Origin: Pseudoalteromonas luteoviolacea
GTDB taxonomy: Bacteria; Pseudomonadota; Gammaproteobacteria; Enterobacterales; Alteromonadaceae
NCBI RefSeq assembly: GCF_000814765.1
Contig: NZ_JWIC01000003.1
Span: 69,501 to 133,500, forward strand
Length of the DNA stretch: 64,000 nucleotides
Direction of reading: 5' to 3'
In this document: positions 55,840 to 64,000 of the stretch, one piece after another
Numbering within the stretch: the first letter of the stretch is position 1
How the letters are laid out: each line of letters starts with the position of its first letter
Translations under genes and position numbers: made by a program
Notes under the pieces: model-generated
The model's input: the letters and a program-made list of their open reading frames with translations, nothing else
Told to the model about the DNA's origin: nothing
Database searches by the model: none

Positions 55840-56802
55840 ATGTCAGAAAAGAATGGTTTACAAGTTACCTTTGTAACTATCACCGAAGATCAGTTAGGTC
55901 AGCGTATTGATAACTTTTTAGTTACCCACTTAAAAGGTGTGCCAAAGAGTGCTGTCTATAAAATTTTGAGAAAGGGCGAAGTACGCGTTAACAAAAAGCG
56001 TGTCAAGCCGGTATATAAACTGCAAATTGATGACGTAGTTCGGATCCCTCCGGTAAAAACCGCCGAGAAAACAGAGTTTGTTCCCAAAAATTTAGATAGG
56101 GTTGCAGGTCTTGAGGATTGCATAATATATGAAGATAAATATCTGATTGTTATAAATAAGCCTTCAGGAATGGCGGTACACGGCGGGAGCGGTCTTAGCT
56201 ACGGTTTAATTGAGGCAATCCGTGCATTAAGGCCGCAAGAAAAGTCGCTAGAACTGGTTCATCGCCTAGACCGAGATACATCAGGTTGCCTTTTGATTTC
56301 GAAACGACGAGCCGTATTGAAAGGGTTGCATGAGCAGCTACGAGAGAAAACCATGGAAAAGAACTATTGGGCACTCGTGGCTGGAGAATGGTCTTCTAAA
56401 CATAAAAATGTGACAGAGCCTTTGAGGAAAAACACGTTAAAGTCAGGCGAGCGAGTTGTACGTGTTGATCATGAAGAAGGCAAAGCATCACATACGCGTT
56501 TTCGTGTATTAGAAAGGTTTAATGGTGCGACGCTAGTTCAGGCATCTCCTGTAACTGGTCGTACGCACCAAATTCGTGTACACACTCAGTGTAAAGGCCA
56601 CCCTATTGCATGTGATGATAAGTATGGAGATCAAGCATTTGATGCGCAAATGCGTGGGAAAGGTCTAGGGCGTCTATTTTTACATGCACGAGAACTTCGT
56701 TTCTTACATCCTAAAACAGAAACAACCGTTCACGTTGAAGCCCCTTTAGATGATGCACTGTCGGATTGTATAAAAACGTTAAGAGCTGAGAATGGATTAT
56801 AA
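55840..56802 (+). CDS. rluC: 23S rRNA pseudouridine synthase RluC
   Basis: RluC makes pseudouridines 955, 2504 and 2580 in E. coli 23S rRNA. The N-terminal S4 domain (about residues 15-75, RIDNFLVTHLKGVPKSAVYK) is followed by the RluA-type catalytic domain with HRLDRDTSGCLLISK (catalytic Asp) and GRTHQIRVH. The 320-residue length is typical. It is divergent from rne, as in E. coli, and overlaps the following HAD gene by 11 bases. Confidence 0.95.
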   Translation: MSEKNGLQVTFVTITEDQLGQRIDNFLVTHLKGVPKSAVYKILRKGEVRVNKKRVKPVYKLQIDDVVRIPPVKTAEKTEFVPKNLDRVAGLEDCIIYEDKYLIVINKPSGMAVHGGSGLSYGLIEAIRALRPQEKSLELVHRLDRDTSGCLLISKRRAVLKGLHEQLREKTMEKNYWALVAGEWSSKHKNVTEPLRKNTLKSGERVVRVDHEEGKASHTRFRVLERFNGATLVQASPVTGRTHQIRVHTQCKGHPIACDDKYGDQAFDAQMRGKGLGRLFLHARELRFLHPKTETTVHVEAPLDDALSDCIKTLRAENGL

Positions 56803-57433
56803 GTTAGTTATATTCGATTGGGATGGCACGGTTATGGACACCGTGCCTAAAATTGTGAATACCATTAATCTGGTCGCAGATCAGTATGGCTTTTCAAGAG
56901 AAAGCGAAGAAAAAACCAAAAGTATTATTGGACTGTCACTTGAGCATGCTTTAGCAACTCTGTTTCCCGCTCAAGCAAATAGAAGTACAGAATTGGCTAC
57001 TGCCTATAAAACGATTTATAGAGATGTAGATCGTACGCCTACTGAGCTCTTTAATGGCGTTGAACAGGTTATAAAACAGTTATCTGAGAATAATATTAAA
57101 CTGGCCATCGCAACGGGGAAAAGTCGTCAAGGACTAGATAGATTACTTAATGAGTCGGGCCTTGCACAGTACTTTGTTTGCTCGCGGACTGCCGATGAAG
57201 CCCAGTCGAAGCCAAACCCTGATATGATACAGCAGATTTTGGCAGAACTTGATGTCGCGCCACAAGAGACTGTGATGATAGGAGACACGACAATTGATAT
57301 GGATATGGCGTCGCAAGCTGGTGTGGCTGCTATTGGTGTGACATTTGGTGTTGCAAATGCCACTGAGCTACAGGCTTTTTCACCAGTTCATATCATTGAT
57401 GAGTTCGAGCAGTTATTGACTTGCTTGCTCTAA
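56792..57433 (+). CDS. HAD-superfamily phosphatase (Gph/YcjU-like)
   Basis: The protein is a HAD hydrolase of 213 residues. Motif I is FDWDGTVMDT (nucleophile Asp about 9), motif II lies in LAIATGKSR, motif III is the Lys in KPNP and motif IV is MIGDTTIDMDMA. An inserted helical cap (about residues 15-80) resembles the phosphoglycolate phosphatase group. The substrate is not clear. It is coupled to rluC and its 3' end overlaps the convergent maf gene by 21 bases. Confidence 0.9.
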   Translation: MDYKLVIFDWDGTVMDTVPKIVNTINLVADQYGFSRESEEKTKSIIGLSLEHALATLFPAQANRSTELATAYKTIYRDVDRTPTELFNGVEQVIKQLSENNIKLAIATGKSRQGLDRLLNESGLAQYFVCSRTADEAQSKPNPDMIQQILAELDVAPQETVMIGDTTIDMDMASQAGVAAIGVTFGVANATELQAFSPVHIIDEFEQLLTCLL

Positions 57434-58009
57434 CACATCGACATCAAATTCTGCGAGTGATTTAGTCAACTCAATCAGAGGAAGGCCAATTAATGTGTTT
57501 GGGTCTTCCCCTTCTAATTTCTCAAACAAACAAATACCTAAGCCTTCACTTTTAAAACTACCGGCACAATTATATGGCTGCTCGATGTCTAGATAGTTAG
57601 AAATCTGAGCTTGAGTTAGGTCTCTAAAGTAAACGTTAAATGGCACAACTTTAGAAATACATCTTTGTGTTTCAATATTGTACACACTCAACCCAGTATA
57701 AAAGGTGACACATTGCCCACTAAACAGAGTAAGTTGCTTGATGGCATTTTCTTTATTATGTGGTTTTCCTAAAATTTCATCATTAAATACAGCGACTTGA
57801 TCTGAACCAATAGACAGTCCTTGGGCGAAGTGCTGCTGTGCTACTTTTGCTTTGTGTTCACTTAAGCGCCTTACCAAGGATTGTGGTGACTCATGCGCTA
57901 AAGCTGATTCATCAATGTCGGGAGAAAATGTAGAAAAAGCAAGGCCAATTTTTTTTAAAATTTGCTGCCTAAATGGTGAGCTAGAGGCTAATATAATAGG
58001 AGTTTTCAT
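57413..58009 (-). CDS. Maf-like nucleotide pyrophosphatase (YceF type)
   Basis: Maf proteins hydrolyse non-canonical or modified nucleoside triphosphates. The ATG at 58009 (MKTPIILASSSPFRQQILKK) gives 198 residues and the conserved start; the longer frame adds 12 residues not seen in relatives. SIGSDQVAVFNDEILGKP and FNVYFRDLT are family features. Together with yceD, rpmF, plsX and fab genes this matches the E. coli yceF-yceD-rpmF-plsX order. Confidence 0.92.
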   Translation of the reverse strand: MKTPIILASSSPFRQQILKKIGLAFSTFSPDIDESALAHESPQSLVRRLSEHKAKVAQQHFAQGLSIGSDQVAVFNDEILGKPHNKENAIKQLTLFSGQCVTFYTGLSVYNIETQRCISKVVPFNVYFRDLTQAQISNYLDIEQPYNCAGSFKSEGLGICLFEKLEGEDPNTLIGLPLIELTKSLAEFDVDVLEQASQ

Positions 58010-58130
58010 GTATCTATTTTTATCTGAACTGAGTAATTGAGACAAGGATAAGCGTTAGTCGGCGAAAAACAATAGGAAAGTTTATTTTTACTTTGACTAA
58101 ACCACTAACAATCTATATGATGCAGCCCCT

Positions 58131-58655
58131 ATGCAAAAGGTGAAAATTCCCATCACTCTTGATCCCGGCAGGGCAGCGCAACGTCGAGCTACATATGACG
58201 GCATTGTGTCGCTTGAAGAACTTTCTCGTCTGCAGCAAGTTGTGCAGGATCAGGTAGGTGAAATAGCGGTAACTATTCATTGCGATATTGATCAGCAAGG
58301 TTTGGTTGTAATTCGAGGCTCAGCTCGAACGCAAGTGACTTTGGTGTGTCAACGTTGTAATGATGAATTAGGGTTGGATTTGGCTCAAGACTTTGCGTAT
58401 TCGCCAGTCGGATTAGGTGCAGAGTCGGATGATCTTCCAGAAAGCTACGATGTTGTGGAATTAAATGAAGAAGGTGAAATCAATCTTCGAGAACTAATCG
58501 AAGATGAATTGATTTTAGCGATTCCGATAGTTCCTATGCATGATGAAGCTTCATGTTCGTTTTCAAATAAGCCAGTGAGCTTTGGCGAAATCGAAACAGA
58601 AGAAAGTAAACCAAATCCATTTGAAATTTTAAAACAACTTAAGAAAGATTCTTAG
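58131..58655 (+). CDS. yceD: YceD family protein (DUF177)
   Basis: YceD proteins sit next to rpmF and are linked to 23S rRNA accumulation and translation. The 174-residue product has the family's N-terminal [20 protein letters not shown], a CQRCN motif and [19 protein letters not shown] at about residues 120-140. It is followed after ten bases by rpmF. Confidence 0.93.
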   Translation: MQKVKIPITLDPGRAAQRRATYDGIVSLEELSRLQQVVQDQVGEIAVTIHCDIDQQGLVVIRGSARTQVTLVCQRCNDELGLDLAQDFAYSPVGLGAESDDLPESYDVVELNEEGEINLRELIEDELILAIPIVPMHDEASCSFSNKPVSFGEIETEESKPNPFEILKQLKKDS

Positions 58656-58665
58656 GAGAAGGCTA

Positions 58666-58836
58666 ATGGCGGTACAAAAAAGCAAAGTGACTCGTTCACG
58701 TCGTGGCATGCGTCGTTCACACGATGCTATCAGCGGACCAGCTTTAACTGTAGACCAAGTTTCAGGTGAGACTCATCGTCGTCACCACGTAACTGCAGAT
58801 GGTTACTACAAAGGCGTTAAAGTAATTTCTAAGTAA
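58666..58836 (+). CDS. rpmF: 50S ribosomal protein L32
   Basis: A 56-residue ribosomal protein begins [20 protein letters not shown] and ends [10 protein letters not shown], a full match to bacterial L32. The ribosome-binding site AGGAGAAGG precedes the ATG. It lies between yceD and plsX, 11 bases before plsX. Confidence 0.98.
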   Translation: MAVQKSKVTRSRRGMRRSHDAISGPALTVDQVSGETHRRHHVTADGYYKGVKVISK

Positions 58837-58847
58837 GAGATTGCTTT

Positions 58848-59888
58848 ATGCTGACTAATCTAACCATTGCGTTAGATATGATGGGGGGCGATTACGGCCC
58901 CCGTTCATCTATTCCAGCTGCTATTCTTGCAGTTGATAAATACCCAAATCTAACTTTGTTGTTATGCGGTAATGAAGCTGTATTACGACAGGCGCTTAGT
59001 AAAGAAAATCAATTAAATCACCCAAGACTGGTAATAAAGCACTGCGAGCAAGTCGTTACAAATAATTGTGAACCTGCACACGCGCTCAGAAATAAACGCA
59101 ATTCTTCCATGCGCATTGCGCTTGACCTTGTGAAGTCAGGACAGGCTCAGGCATGCGTGAGCTCCGGTAACACCGGCGCCTTGTTATCTATGGCACATTA
59201 CGTGTTAAAAATGCTACCAGGTATAAAGAGACCTGCGCTCATTACCTCTATGCCCACAGAACAAAAGCAACCCGTATATCTGCTCGATTTAGGGGCGAAT
59301 GTTTTATGCGACCCTGAAACGTTATTTCAGTTTGCCATTATGGGGTCAATCGTTGCTGGCGAGTCTTTAGATAAAGAACATCCAAAAGTGAGCTTGCTTA
59401 ATATTGGTGCAGAAGACATTAAAGGGCATGAAGGCATTAAACAAGCTGCCAAGTTAATGTCGGAGTGTGAGCATTTGAATTACCAAGGTTACTGCGAAGG
59501 CAGTGATATCTTTTCAGGTAAGTCAGATGTGATTGTTTGCGAGGGATTTGTGGGGAACATAGCATTAAAAACTTGCGAGGGAATTGCGAAGTTGATCATG
59601 CTAAAATTCACGAAAGCCCTGAAAAAACACTTTTTTTATAAGGCTCTTGCATTTTTACTACGCCCAGTGATAAAAAAACTCTATAAAAAGGTGAACCCCG
59701 ACCAGTATAACGGTGCAAGTCTGGTAGGATTGCGTGGTATTGTCGTAAAAAGTCATGGAAATGCTTCGAATAAGGCATTTTTAGCAGCGATCGATGAAGC
59801 TGTTAGAGAGGTTAATCGACGCATTCCCGAAAAAATACAAACAGCTTTTGAAAAAATGACTGATGTGGAAGAAACGTCTATTAGTTAG
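58848..59888 (+). CDS. plsX: Acyl-ACP:phosphate acyltransferase PlsX
   Basis: PlsX makes acyl-phosphate from acyl-ACP in the first step of phospholipid synthesis. The 346-residue length is standard. It starts with [20 protein letters not shown], and has [33 protein letters not shown] and [15 protein letters not shown]. It is directly downstream of rpmF. fabH, which normally follows plsX, is absent; fabD comes 155 bases later. Confidence 0.97.
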   Translation: MLTNLTIALDMMGGDYGPRSSIPAAILAVDKYPNLTLLLCGNEAVLRQALSKENQLNHPRLVIKHCEQVVTNNCEPAHALRNKRNSSMRIALDLVKSGQAQACVSSGNTGALLSMAHYVLKMLPGIKRPALITSMPTEQKQPVYLLDLGANVLCDPETLFQFAIMGSIVAGESLDKEHPKVSLLNIGAEDIKGHEGIKQAAKLMSECEHLNYQGYCEGSDIFSGKSDVIVCEGFVGNIALKTCEGIAKLIMLKFTKALKKHFFYKALAFLLRPVIKKLYKKVNPDQYNGASLVGLRGIVVKSHGNASNKAFLAAIDEAVREVNRRIPEKIQTAFEKMTDVEETSIS

Positions 59889-60043
59889 CACGAAAGCCAC
59901 ATTTTCAGCGAAATTAGCGGTTGTTTTAATAAAGTTGTTTTTAAATAACCAAATTTAGTCATACTTCGACAATTGGCGTTCTAGATCAGTCTGTCACGCT
60001 GGTTGTGAGTGATCAAATTTAAAGACGAGTAAAAGAGCATCTT

Positions 60044-60970
60044 ATGTCACAAAAAATTGCTTTACTTTTCCCAGGCCAAGGCTCGCAGAGTGTTGGTATG
60101 TTATCAGAGCTATTAGAGTCTTCTGATATTGTTAAAAATACCTTTGCTGAGGCATCAGAAGCACTTGGCTATGATCTTCAAGCTTTGGTGCTAAATGGCC
60201 CAGAAGAAGAGTTAAATAAAACGCATAAAACGCAACCTGCATTGTTGACTGCAAGCGTTGCCATTTTCCGCCATTGGCAAGCAAAAAATGTTGATGCTGA
60301 ACTCGTTCTAGCCGGTCACAGTTTAGGTGAATACTCAGCATTAGTTTGTGCTGGCGTATTGGAATTAGCAGCGGCAGTCACGCTAGTTGAAAAGCGCGGT
60401 TTATACATGCAAGAAGCAGTGCCAGCAGGCACAGGTTCAATGGCAGCAATTATCGGATTAGGTGATGATGTCATTGCTAAGGTGTGTGAAGACGCTGCAC
60501 AAGGGCAAGTTGTTTCTCCAGTTAACTATAACTCGCCTGGTCAAGTTGTTATCGCAGGTCACAAAGAGGCTGTTGAGCGTGCAAGTGAAGCATGCAAAGA
60601 AGCCGGTGCCAAGCGTGCGCTACCGTTATCGGTGAGTGTGCCTTCTCACTGTGAATTAATGAAGCCAGCAGCAGAGCGTCTAGCCGCTGATCTTGAAGCA
60701 TTAACTTTTGCAGAGCCTAAATATCAAGTTATTAATAACGTCGATGTTGAGGTAGCAAATAGTGCTGCTGAAATAAAAGATGCGTTAGTGAGACAGCTAT
60801 TCAGCCCTGTACGCTGGACAGAGACAGTTCAAAAATTAGCAGCGCAAGAAATCACTCAAGCCTATGAATTTGGTCCAGGCAAAGTGTTGACAGGTCTAGC
60901 AAAGAGAATAGACAAATCAGTTAAATGTGCTGCTGCTAACGATTTAGCATCAGTTGAAAGTGCAGAATAA
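60044..60970 (+). CDS. fabD: Malonyl-CoA:ACP transacylase FabD
   Basis: FabD transfers malonyl groups to ACP for fatty-acid elongation. The 308-residue protein has LFPGQGSQSVGML at the start, the active-site serine in LAGHSLGEYSALVCAG (about residue 92) and SVSVPSHCELM (catalytic His). It begins a fabD-fabG pair with a 12-base gap. The ribosome-binding region is weak (GAGTAAAAGAG). Confidence 0.97.
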   Translation: MSQKIALLFPGQGSQSVGMLSELLESSDIVKNTFAEASEALGYDLQALVLNGPEEELNKTHKTQPALLTASVAIFRHWQAKNVDAELVLAGHSLGEYSALVCAGVLELAAAVTLVEKRGLYMQEAVPAGTGSMAAIIGLGDDVIAKVCEDAAQGQVVSPVNYNSPGQVVIAGHKEAVERASEACKEAGAKRALPLSVSVPSHCELMKPAAERLAADLEALTFAEPKYQVINNVDVEVANSAAEIKDALVRQLFSPVRWTETVQKLAAQEITQAYEFGPGKVLTGLAKRIDKSVKCAAANDLASVESAE

Positions 60971-60982
60971 TAGAGAAGAAAA

Positions 60983-61729
60983 ATGTCAAATATATTTGAT
61001 CTTAAAGATAAAATTGTATTAGTAACCGGTGCAAGCCGTGGTATTGGTAAGTCTGTAGCGCAGACTTTGGTAGCACAGGGTGCAACTGTACTTGGTACAG
61101 CAACAAGTGAGTCAGGTGCTGAAAGAATCAGTGAGTACTTAGGCGAAAATGGCAAAGGTTACAAGCTAAATGTCACTGATGTGGAGTCTATCGACGCTGT
61201 ACTAAAGCAGATTAAAGCAGATTTTGGTGATATTGATGTATTGGTCAATAACGCTGGTATTACACGTGACAATCTTCTTATGCGTATGAAAGATGACGAG
61301 TGGACTGATATTATTGACACAAACTTAAGTGCCATTTATCGTTTATCTAAAGCAGTGCTTCGTCCTATGATGAAGAAAAAATCAGGTCGTATTATTAATA
61401 TCGGCTCTGTGGTTGGTACTATGGGTAATGCTGGTCAAGCAAACTATGCTGCTGCGAAAGCGGGCGTTATTGGTTTTTCTAAGTCACTTGCCCGTGAAGT
61501 GGCTTCTCGTGGTATTACGGTAAACGTCATTGCACCAGGTTTTATTAAAACAGATATGACGGACGAGTTAACAGAAGATCAAAAAGCGGCAACATTAGCA
61601 AACGTACCAGCAGGTCGTTTAGGTCAGCCTGAAGAAATTGCAGCTGCAGTTGCTTACCTTGCTTCTGATGCTGCGGCATATATTTCTGGTGAGACATTAC
61701 ACGTAAACGGTGCGATGTATATGGTATAA
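60983..61729 (+). CDS. fabG: 3-oxoacyl-ACP reductase FabG
   Basis: FabG reduces beta-ketoacyl-ACP with NADPH. The short-chain dehydrogenase motifs are all present in 248 residues: VTGASRGIG (cofactor), NNAGITRDNLLMRM, the catalytic Ser in IINIGSVVGTMGN, and YAAAKAG (Tyr/Lys). AREVASRGITVNVIAPGFIK and GETLHVNGAMYMV complete the family pattern. It lies 208 bases before acpP, which has its own promoter. Confidence 0.98.
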   Translation: MSNIFDLKDKIVLVTGASRGIGKSVAQTLVAQGATVLGTATSESGAERISEYLGENGKGYKLNVTDVESIDAVLKQIKADFGDIDVLVNNAGITRDNLLMRMKDDEWTDIIDTNLSAIYRLSKAVLRPMMKKKSGRIINIGSVVGTMGNAGQANYAAAKAGVIGFSKSLAREVASRGITVNVIAPGFIKTDMTDELTEDQKAATLANVPAGRLGQPEEIAAAVAYLASDAAAYISGETLHVNGAMYMV

Positions 61730-61821
61730 AGATTACAAAATAATTTAAATTTTTGTGATCTTGCCGCAAACTAGCTTGAAATTGCCCTGAAAATAGGCGA
61801 TAAAGAGTGAAAAAATTTAGT

Positions 61822-61838
61822 AACAGGTTTGACCAGAC
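61822..61838. promoter_or_regulatory. FadR-like operator upstream of acpP
   Basis: AACAGGTTTGACCAGAC matches the palindromic FadR consensus AACTGGTCNGACCAGTT at 12 of 16 fixed positions. It lies about 64 bases upstream of the predicted acpP transcript start, a position suited to activation. FadR is known as an activator of fatty-acid synthesis genes in E. coli; use at acpP here is inference. Confidence 0.5.
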
Positions 61839-61858
61839 AAAAAAGTCATAGTCAATCC

Positions 61859-61887
61859 TTGAATCAATACATGATGCGCCGTAAACT
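61859..61887 (+). promoter_or_regulatory. acpP promoter
   Basis: TTGAAT (61859-61864) and TAAACT (61882-61887) are separated by an ideal 17-base spacer, about 50 bases upstream of acpP. Confidence 0.65.
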
Positions 61888-61937
61888 ACGCCGCAATCTG
61901 AAATTAACGCAAAAGCGTTTTAATAAAGGAAAGAAGA

Positions 61938-62174
61938 ATGAGCGACATCCAAGAACGCGTAAAAAAAATCATCGTTGAGCAACTAGGTGTTAAAGAGGAA
62001 GAAGTAAAATCTGAAGCTTCTTTCGTAGACGACCTAGGTGCAGACTCTCTTGACACTGTAGAGCTTGTAATGGCTCTTGAAGAAGAGTTCGACACTGAGA
62101 TCCCTGATGAAGAAGCTGAGAAAATCACTACTGTTCAGGCAGCGATCGACTACGTTACTGCTCACGCTGAGTAA
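61938..62174 (+). CDS. acpP: Acyl carrier protein
   Basis: The 78-residue acidic protein carries growing acyl chains on a phosphopantetheine arm. The attachment serine is in [19 protein letters not shown] (the DSL motif, about residue 38). Codon use is strongly optimised, as expected for a very abundant protein. The ribosome-binding site AAAGGAAAGAAG is strong. It sits between fabG and fabF with its own promoter. Confidence 0.99.
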   Translation: MSDIQERVKKIIVEQLGVKEEEVKSEASFVDDLGADSLDTVELVMALEEEFDTEIPDEEAEKITTVQAAIDYVTAHAE

Positions 62175-62255
62175 TTAACGGATCTGAAGGGCAGCACTCG
62201 CTGCCCTCATTCATTCTACCCCCGCAAAATTTCAAATCCCTTTTTGGAGGAAACC

Positions 62256-63494
62256 GTGGCTAAACGTCGAGTCGTAGTAACTGGCTTAGGTATGTTGACG
62301 CCGCTAGGTAATGATGTTCAGTCAACCTGGCAAGGCCTGTTAGAAGGTCGTAGTGGCATTTCAAACATTACGCATTTTGATACATCGAGTTTTGGAACTA
62401 AGTTTGCTGGCTTAGTTAACGACTTTGATGCGACAGAATACATGTCCAAAAAAGACACAAAAAAAATGGACTTGTTTATTCAGTATGGCATCGCAGCTGG
62501 TGTCCAAGCATTAAAGGATTCAGGTTTAGAAATCACTGATCAGAACGCTGCACGAGTTGGTGTTGCGGTCGGTTCAGGGATTGGTGGATTAACTCTTATT
62601 GAAGAGAATCACCACAAATTGATCGCCAGCGGTCCTCGTAAGCTATCGCCTTTCTATGTGCCTTCTACAATCATCAATATGATTTCAGGGCATTTGTCTA
62701 TTATGCATGGCTTGAGAGGTCCAAACATTTCAATCGTAACAGCATGTACGACAGGTCTTCATAACATTGGCCATGCTGCTCGTATGATCGCGTATGGTGA
62801 TGCGGATGCGATGGTAGCTGGTGGTGCAGAAAAAGCATCTACACCGATTGGTATGGGCGGTTTCAGTGCAGCGCGTGCTTTATCAACGCGTAACGACGAC
62901 CCAGCGGCTGCATCTCGCCCTTGGGATAAAGATCGTGATGGTTTCGTATTAGCAGATGGTGCTGGTGTGATCGTGCTTGAAGAGTATGAACATGCAAAAG
63001 CCCGTGGCGCTAAAATCTATGCTGAACTCGTTGGTTTTGGTATGAGCGGCGATGCTTATCACATGACCTCGCCACCAGAGGATGGTTCAGGTGCTGCACT
63101 TGCTATGGAAAACGCACTGAACGACGCTGGTGTGAATGCTGAGCAAATTGGCTATATCAATGCGCATGGTACGTCGACACCGGCTGGTGATATTGCCGAA
63201 ACGTCTGCTGTTAAGTCTATTTTCGGCAATGCAGCAAAAGACGTTATGGTAAGCTCATCTAAGTCAATGATGGGTCACTTACTGGGTGCGGCAGGGTCAG
63301 TTGAATCAATTATTAGTATTTTGTCATTGGTAGACCAGAAAGTGTCACCAACGATTAACTTAGATAACCCTGATGAAGGCTGTGATTTAGATTATGTGCC
63401 ACACACTGCTAGAGATGCGAAGTTAGACTATGCATTGTGTAATTCATTCGGCTTTGGTGGGACCAACGGCTCACTGCTATTTAAAAAGATTTAA
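62256..63494 (+). CDS. fabF: 3-oxoacyl-ACP synthase II FabF
   Basis: FabF condenses malonyl-ACP with acyl-ACP. The GTG at 62256 ([19 protein letters not shown]) is chosen because the upstream in-frame TTG lies within the ribosome-binding site GGAGG; this gives 412 residues. The Cys-His-His triad is present: TACTTGLHN (Cys), [11 protein letters not shown] (His) and [16 protein letters not shown] (His). [11 protein letters not shown] is the C-terminal signature. It ends in a strong terminator. Confidence 0.98.
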   Translation: MAKRRVVVTGLGMLTPLGNDVQSTWQGLLEGRSGISNITHFDTSSFGTKFAGLVNDFDATEYMSKKDTKKMDLFIQYGIAAGVQALKDSGLEITDQNAARVGVAVGSGIGGLTLIEENHHKLIASGPRKLSPFYVPSTIINMISGHLSIMHGLRGPNISIVTACTTGLHNIGHAARMIAYGDADAMVAGGAEKASTPIGMGGFSAARALSTRNDDPAAASRPWDKDRDGFVLADGAGVIVLEEYEHAKARGAKIYAELVGFGMSGDAYHMTSPPEDGSGAALAMENALNDAGVNAEQIGYINAHGTSTPAGDIAETSAVKSIFGNAAKDVMVSSSKSMMGHLLGAAGSVESIISILSLVDQKVSPTINLDNPDEGCDLDYVPHTARDAKLDYALCNSFGFGGTNGSLLFKKI

Positions 63495-63515
63495 GTCTAT
63501 TTAAAGATTGATTAA

Positions 63516-63539
63516 GCCTGGCATAGCCAGGCTTTTTTT
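63516..63539 (+). terminator. Rho-independent terminator after fabF
   Basis: GCCTGGC-ATA-GCCAGGC is followed by seven T residues. It lies 14 bases before pabC, so pabC may depend on read-through or its own promoter. Confidence 0.92.
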
Positions 63540-63553
63540 GTTTGAGGGGTTAT

Positions 63554-64000
63554 ATGGAAATCAGTCATCGCGATCGCGGTTTAAATTATGGAGATGGTTT
63601 TTTTACCACTATCCAAGTTAAACATGCCCAGCTGCAACTGTGGCAGTATCATCTTGAACGGTTGAGACAATGTCAGCAGGCATTGCGTTTTCCGCCACTT
63701 GAAGAGGCTGGATTATTTGACGCGTGTCAAAAAGCTGCACAAGGCTGTCAGTTAGGAGTGTTGAAGCTTGTGATTACCAGAGGTGAAGGTGGCAGAGGTT
63801 ATGGTTTACCTGATCAGCCAGAGCCTTCTATCATCATTACTATGAGTGAGTTCCCCCTGCATTATCAGCATTGGCAATCGCAGGGTGTCTCTTTGTCTGT
63901 CAGTGGCGTGAAATTGGGCCATCAACCTTTGTTTGCCGGTTTAAAAACACTTAATCGCTTGGAACAAGTGTTAATTAAAGAGGACGCTAGTCGCCGCAGT
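63554..64000 (+). CDS. pabC: Aminodeoxychorismate lyase PabC, 5' part
   Basis: PabC is a PLP enzyme that releases 4-aminobenzoate for folate synthesis. The first 149 codons are in the window, with the gene continuing past the end. It begins MEISHRDRGLNYGDGFFTT, the class IV aminotransferase-type start, and contains LVITRGEGGRGYGLP and LKTLNRLEQVL, where the first Lys of the last motif should bind PLP. The ribosome-binding site GAGGGG precedes the ATG. Following fabF matches E. coli gene order. Confidence 0.94.
   Translation, partial: MEISHRDRGLNYGDGFFTTIQVKHAQLQLWQYHLERLRQCQQALRFPPLEEAGLFDACQKAAQGCQLGVLKLVITRGEGGRGYGLPDQPEPSIIITMSEFPLHYQHWQSQGVSLSVSGVKLGHQPLFAGLKTLNRLEQVLIKEDASRRS

Noticed and set aside
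55610-55876. 88-codon protein gene upstream of rluC
   Set aside because: It overlaps the rluC start in another frame and resembles no family.

Overview
The window looks like a chromosomal segment of a marine gammaproteobacterium of the Alteromonadales, most probably Pseudoalteromonas or a close relative. This rests on moderate-to-low GC, the protein flavour (NadK, RNase E, RecBCD, TolQRAB-Pal, YejK/YejL/YejM, AceK, fatty-acid genes) and gene orders shared with gammaproteobacteria (ruvCAB, tol-pal-cpoB-tRNA-Lys-nadA, maf/yceD-rpmF-plsX-fab). The assignment is from memory of families, not from a search. Nearly everything is core genome: there is no insertion sequence, prophage, CRISPR array or integron.

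Layout. 1-5.2 kb: the 5' end of recN behind two LexA boxes, a small membrane protein, nadK, then hrcA and grpE, each behind a sigma-32-type promoter, and two metalloproteases. 5.2-11.7 kb: a gap holding an inverted-repeat-bounded element, a DUF72 gene, aspS, and ruvC-ruvA-ruvB behind a promoter whose spacer carries a LexA-like box. An 0.8 kb gap follows, with a candidate small RNA on the minus strand. 11.7-19.0 kb: tolQ-tolR-tolA-tolB-pal-cpoB, a tandem array of eleven identical tRNA-Lys(TTT) genes, nadA and tRNA-Ser(GGA). 19.4-23.8 kb: a transmembrane Ser/Thr kinase with a TPR-rich C-terminal region, an unknown gene overlapping its 3' end on the other strand, and a diguanylate cyclase. 23.9-32.6 kb: a compact recC-recB-recD operon.

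32.8-46.1 kb is the most accessory-looking part: an Mpo1-like membrane protein, an FHA/winged-helix protein, a CBS-domain protein, an M14 peptidase, a periplasmic solute-binding-like protein, the coupled aceK-lysR-M32 carboxypeptidase operon, a DUF4124-like protein, a shortened yejM, yejL and yejK. 46.2-51.7 kb is an envelope-lipoprotein cluster: a COG3014-type lipoprotein, LpoB and an LPP20-type lipoprotein on the minus strand, and a second LPP20-type lipoprotein plus an MltC-like lytic transglycosylase on the plus strand. Then come 27 perfect copies of the pentamer CCTGA and rne, whose C-terminal region has expanded to about 32 hexapeptide repeats. 55.8-64 kb: rluC, a HAD phosphatase, maf, yceD, rpmF, plsX, fabD, fabG, acpP, fabF and the start of pabC. 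fabH is missing from its usual place between plsX and fabD.

How the genes work together. Several sets have clear joint roles: SOS recombination and repair (recN, ruvCAB, recBCD, although only recN and ruvC show LexA-like sites), outer-membrane integrity and cell constriction (Tol-Pal-CpoB), peptidoglycan and lipoprotein control (LpoB cluster, MltC-like enzyme), NAD supply (nadK, nadA), and fatty-acid and phospholipid synthesis (plsX-fab, YejM). No clearly new multi-gene defence or biosynthetic system is visible. The best leads for something undescribed are the LpoB/LPP20/COG3014/transglycosylase cluster, the kinase with its overlapping partner gene, the small-RNA candidate at 10.9-11.2 kb, the dispersed-element candidate at 5.6 kb, and the two repeat expansions at 51.7-52.7 kb.
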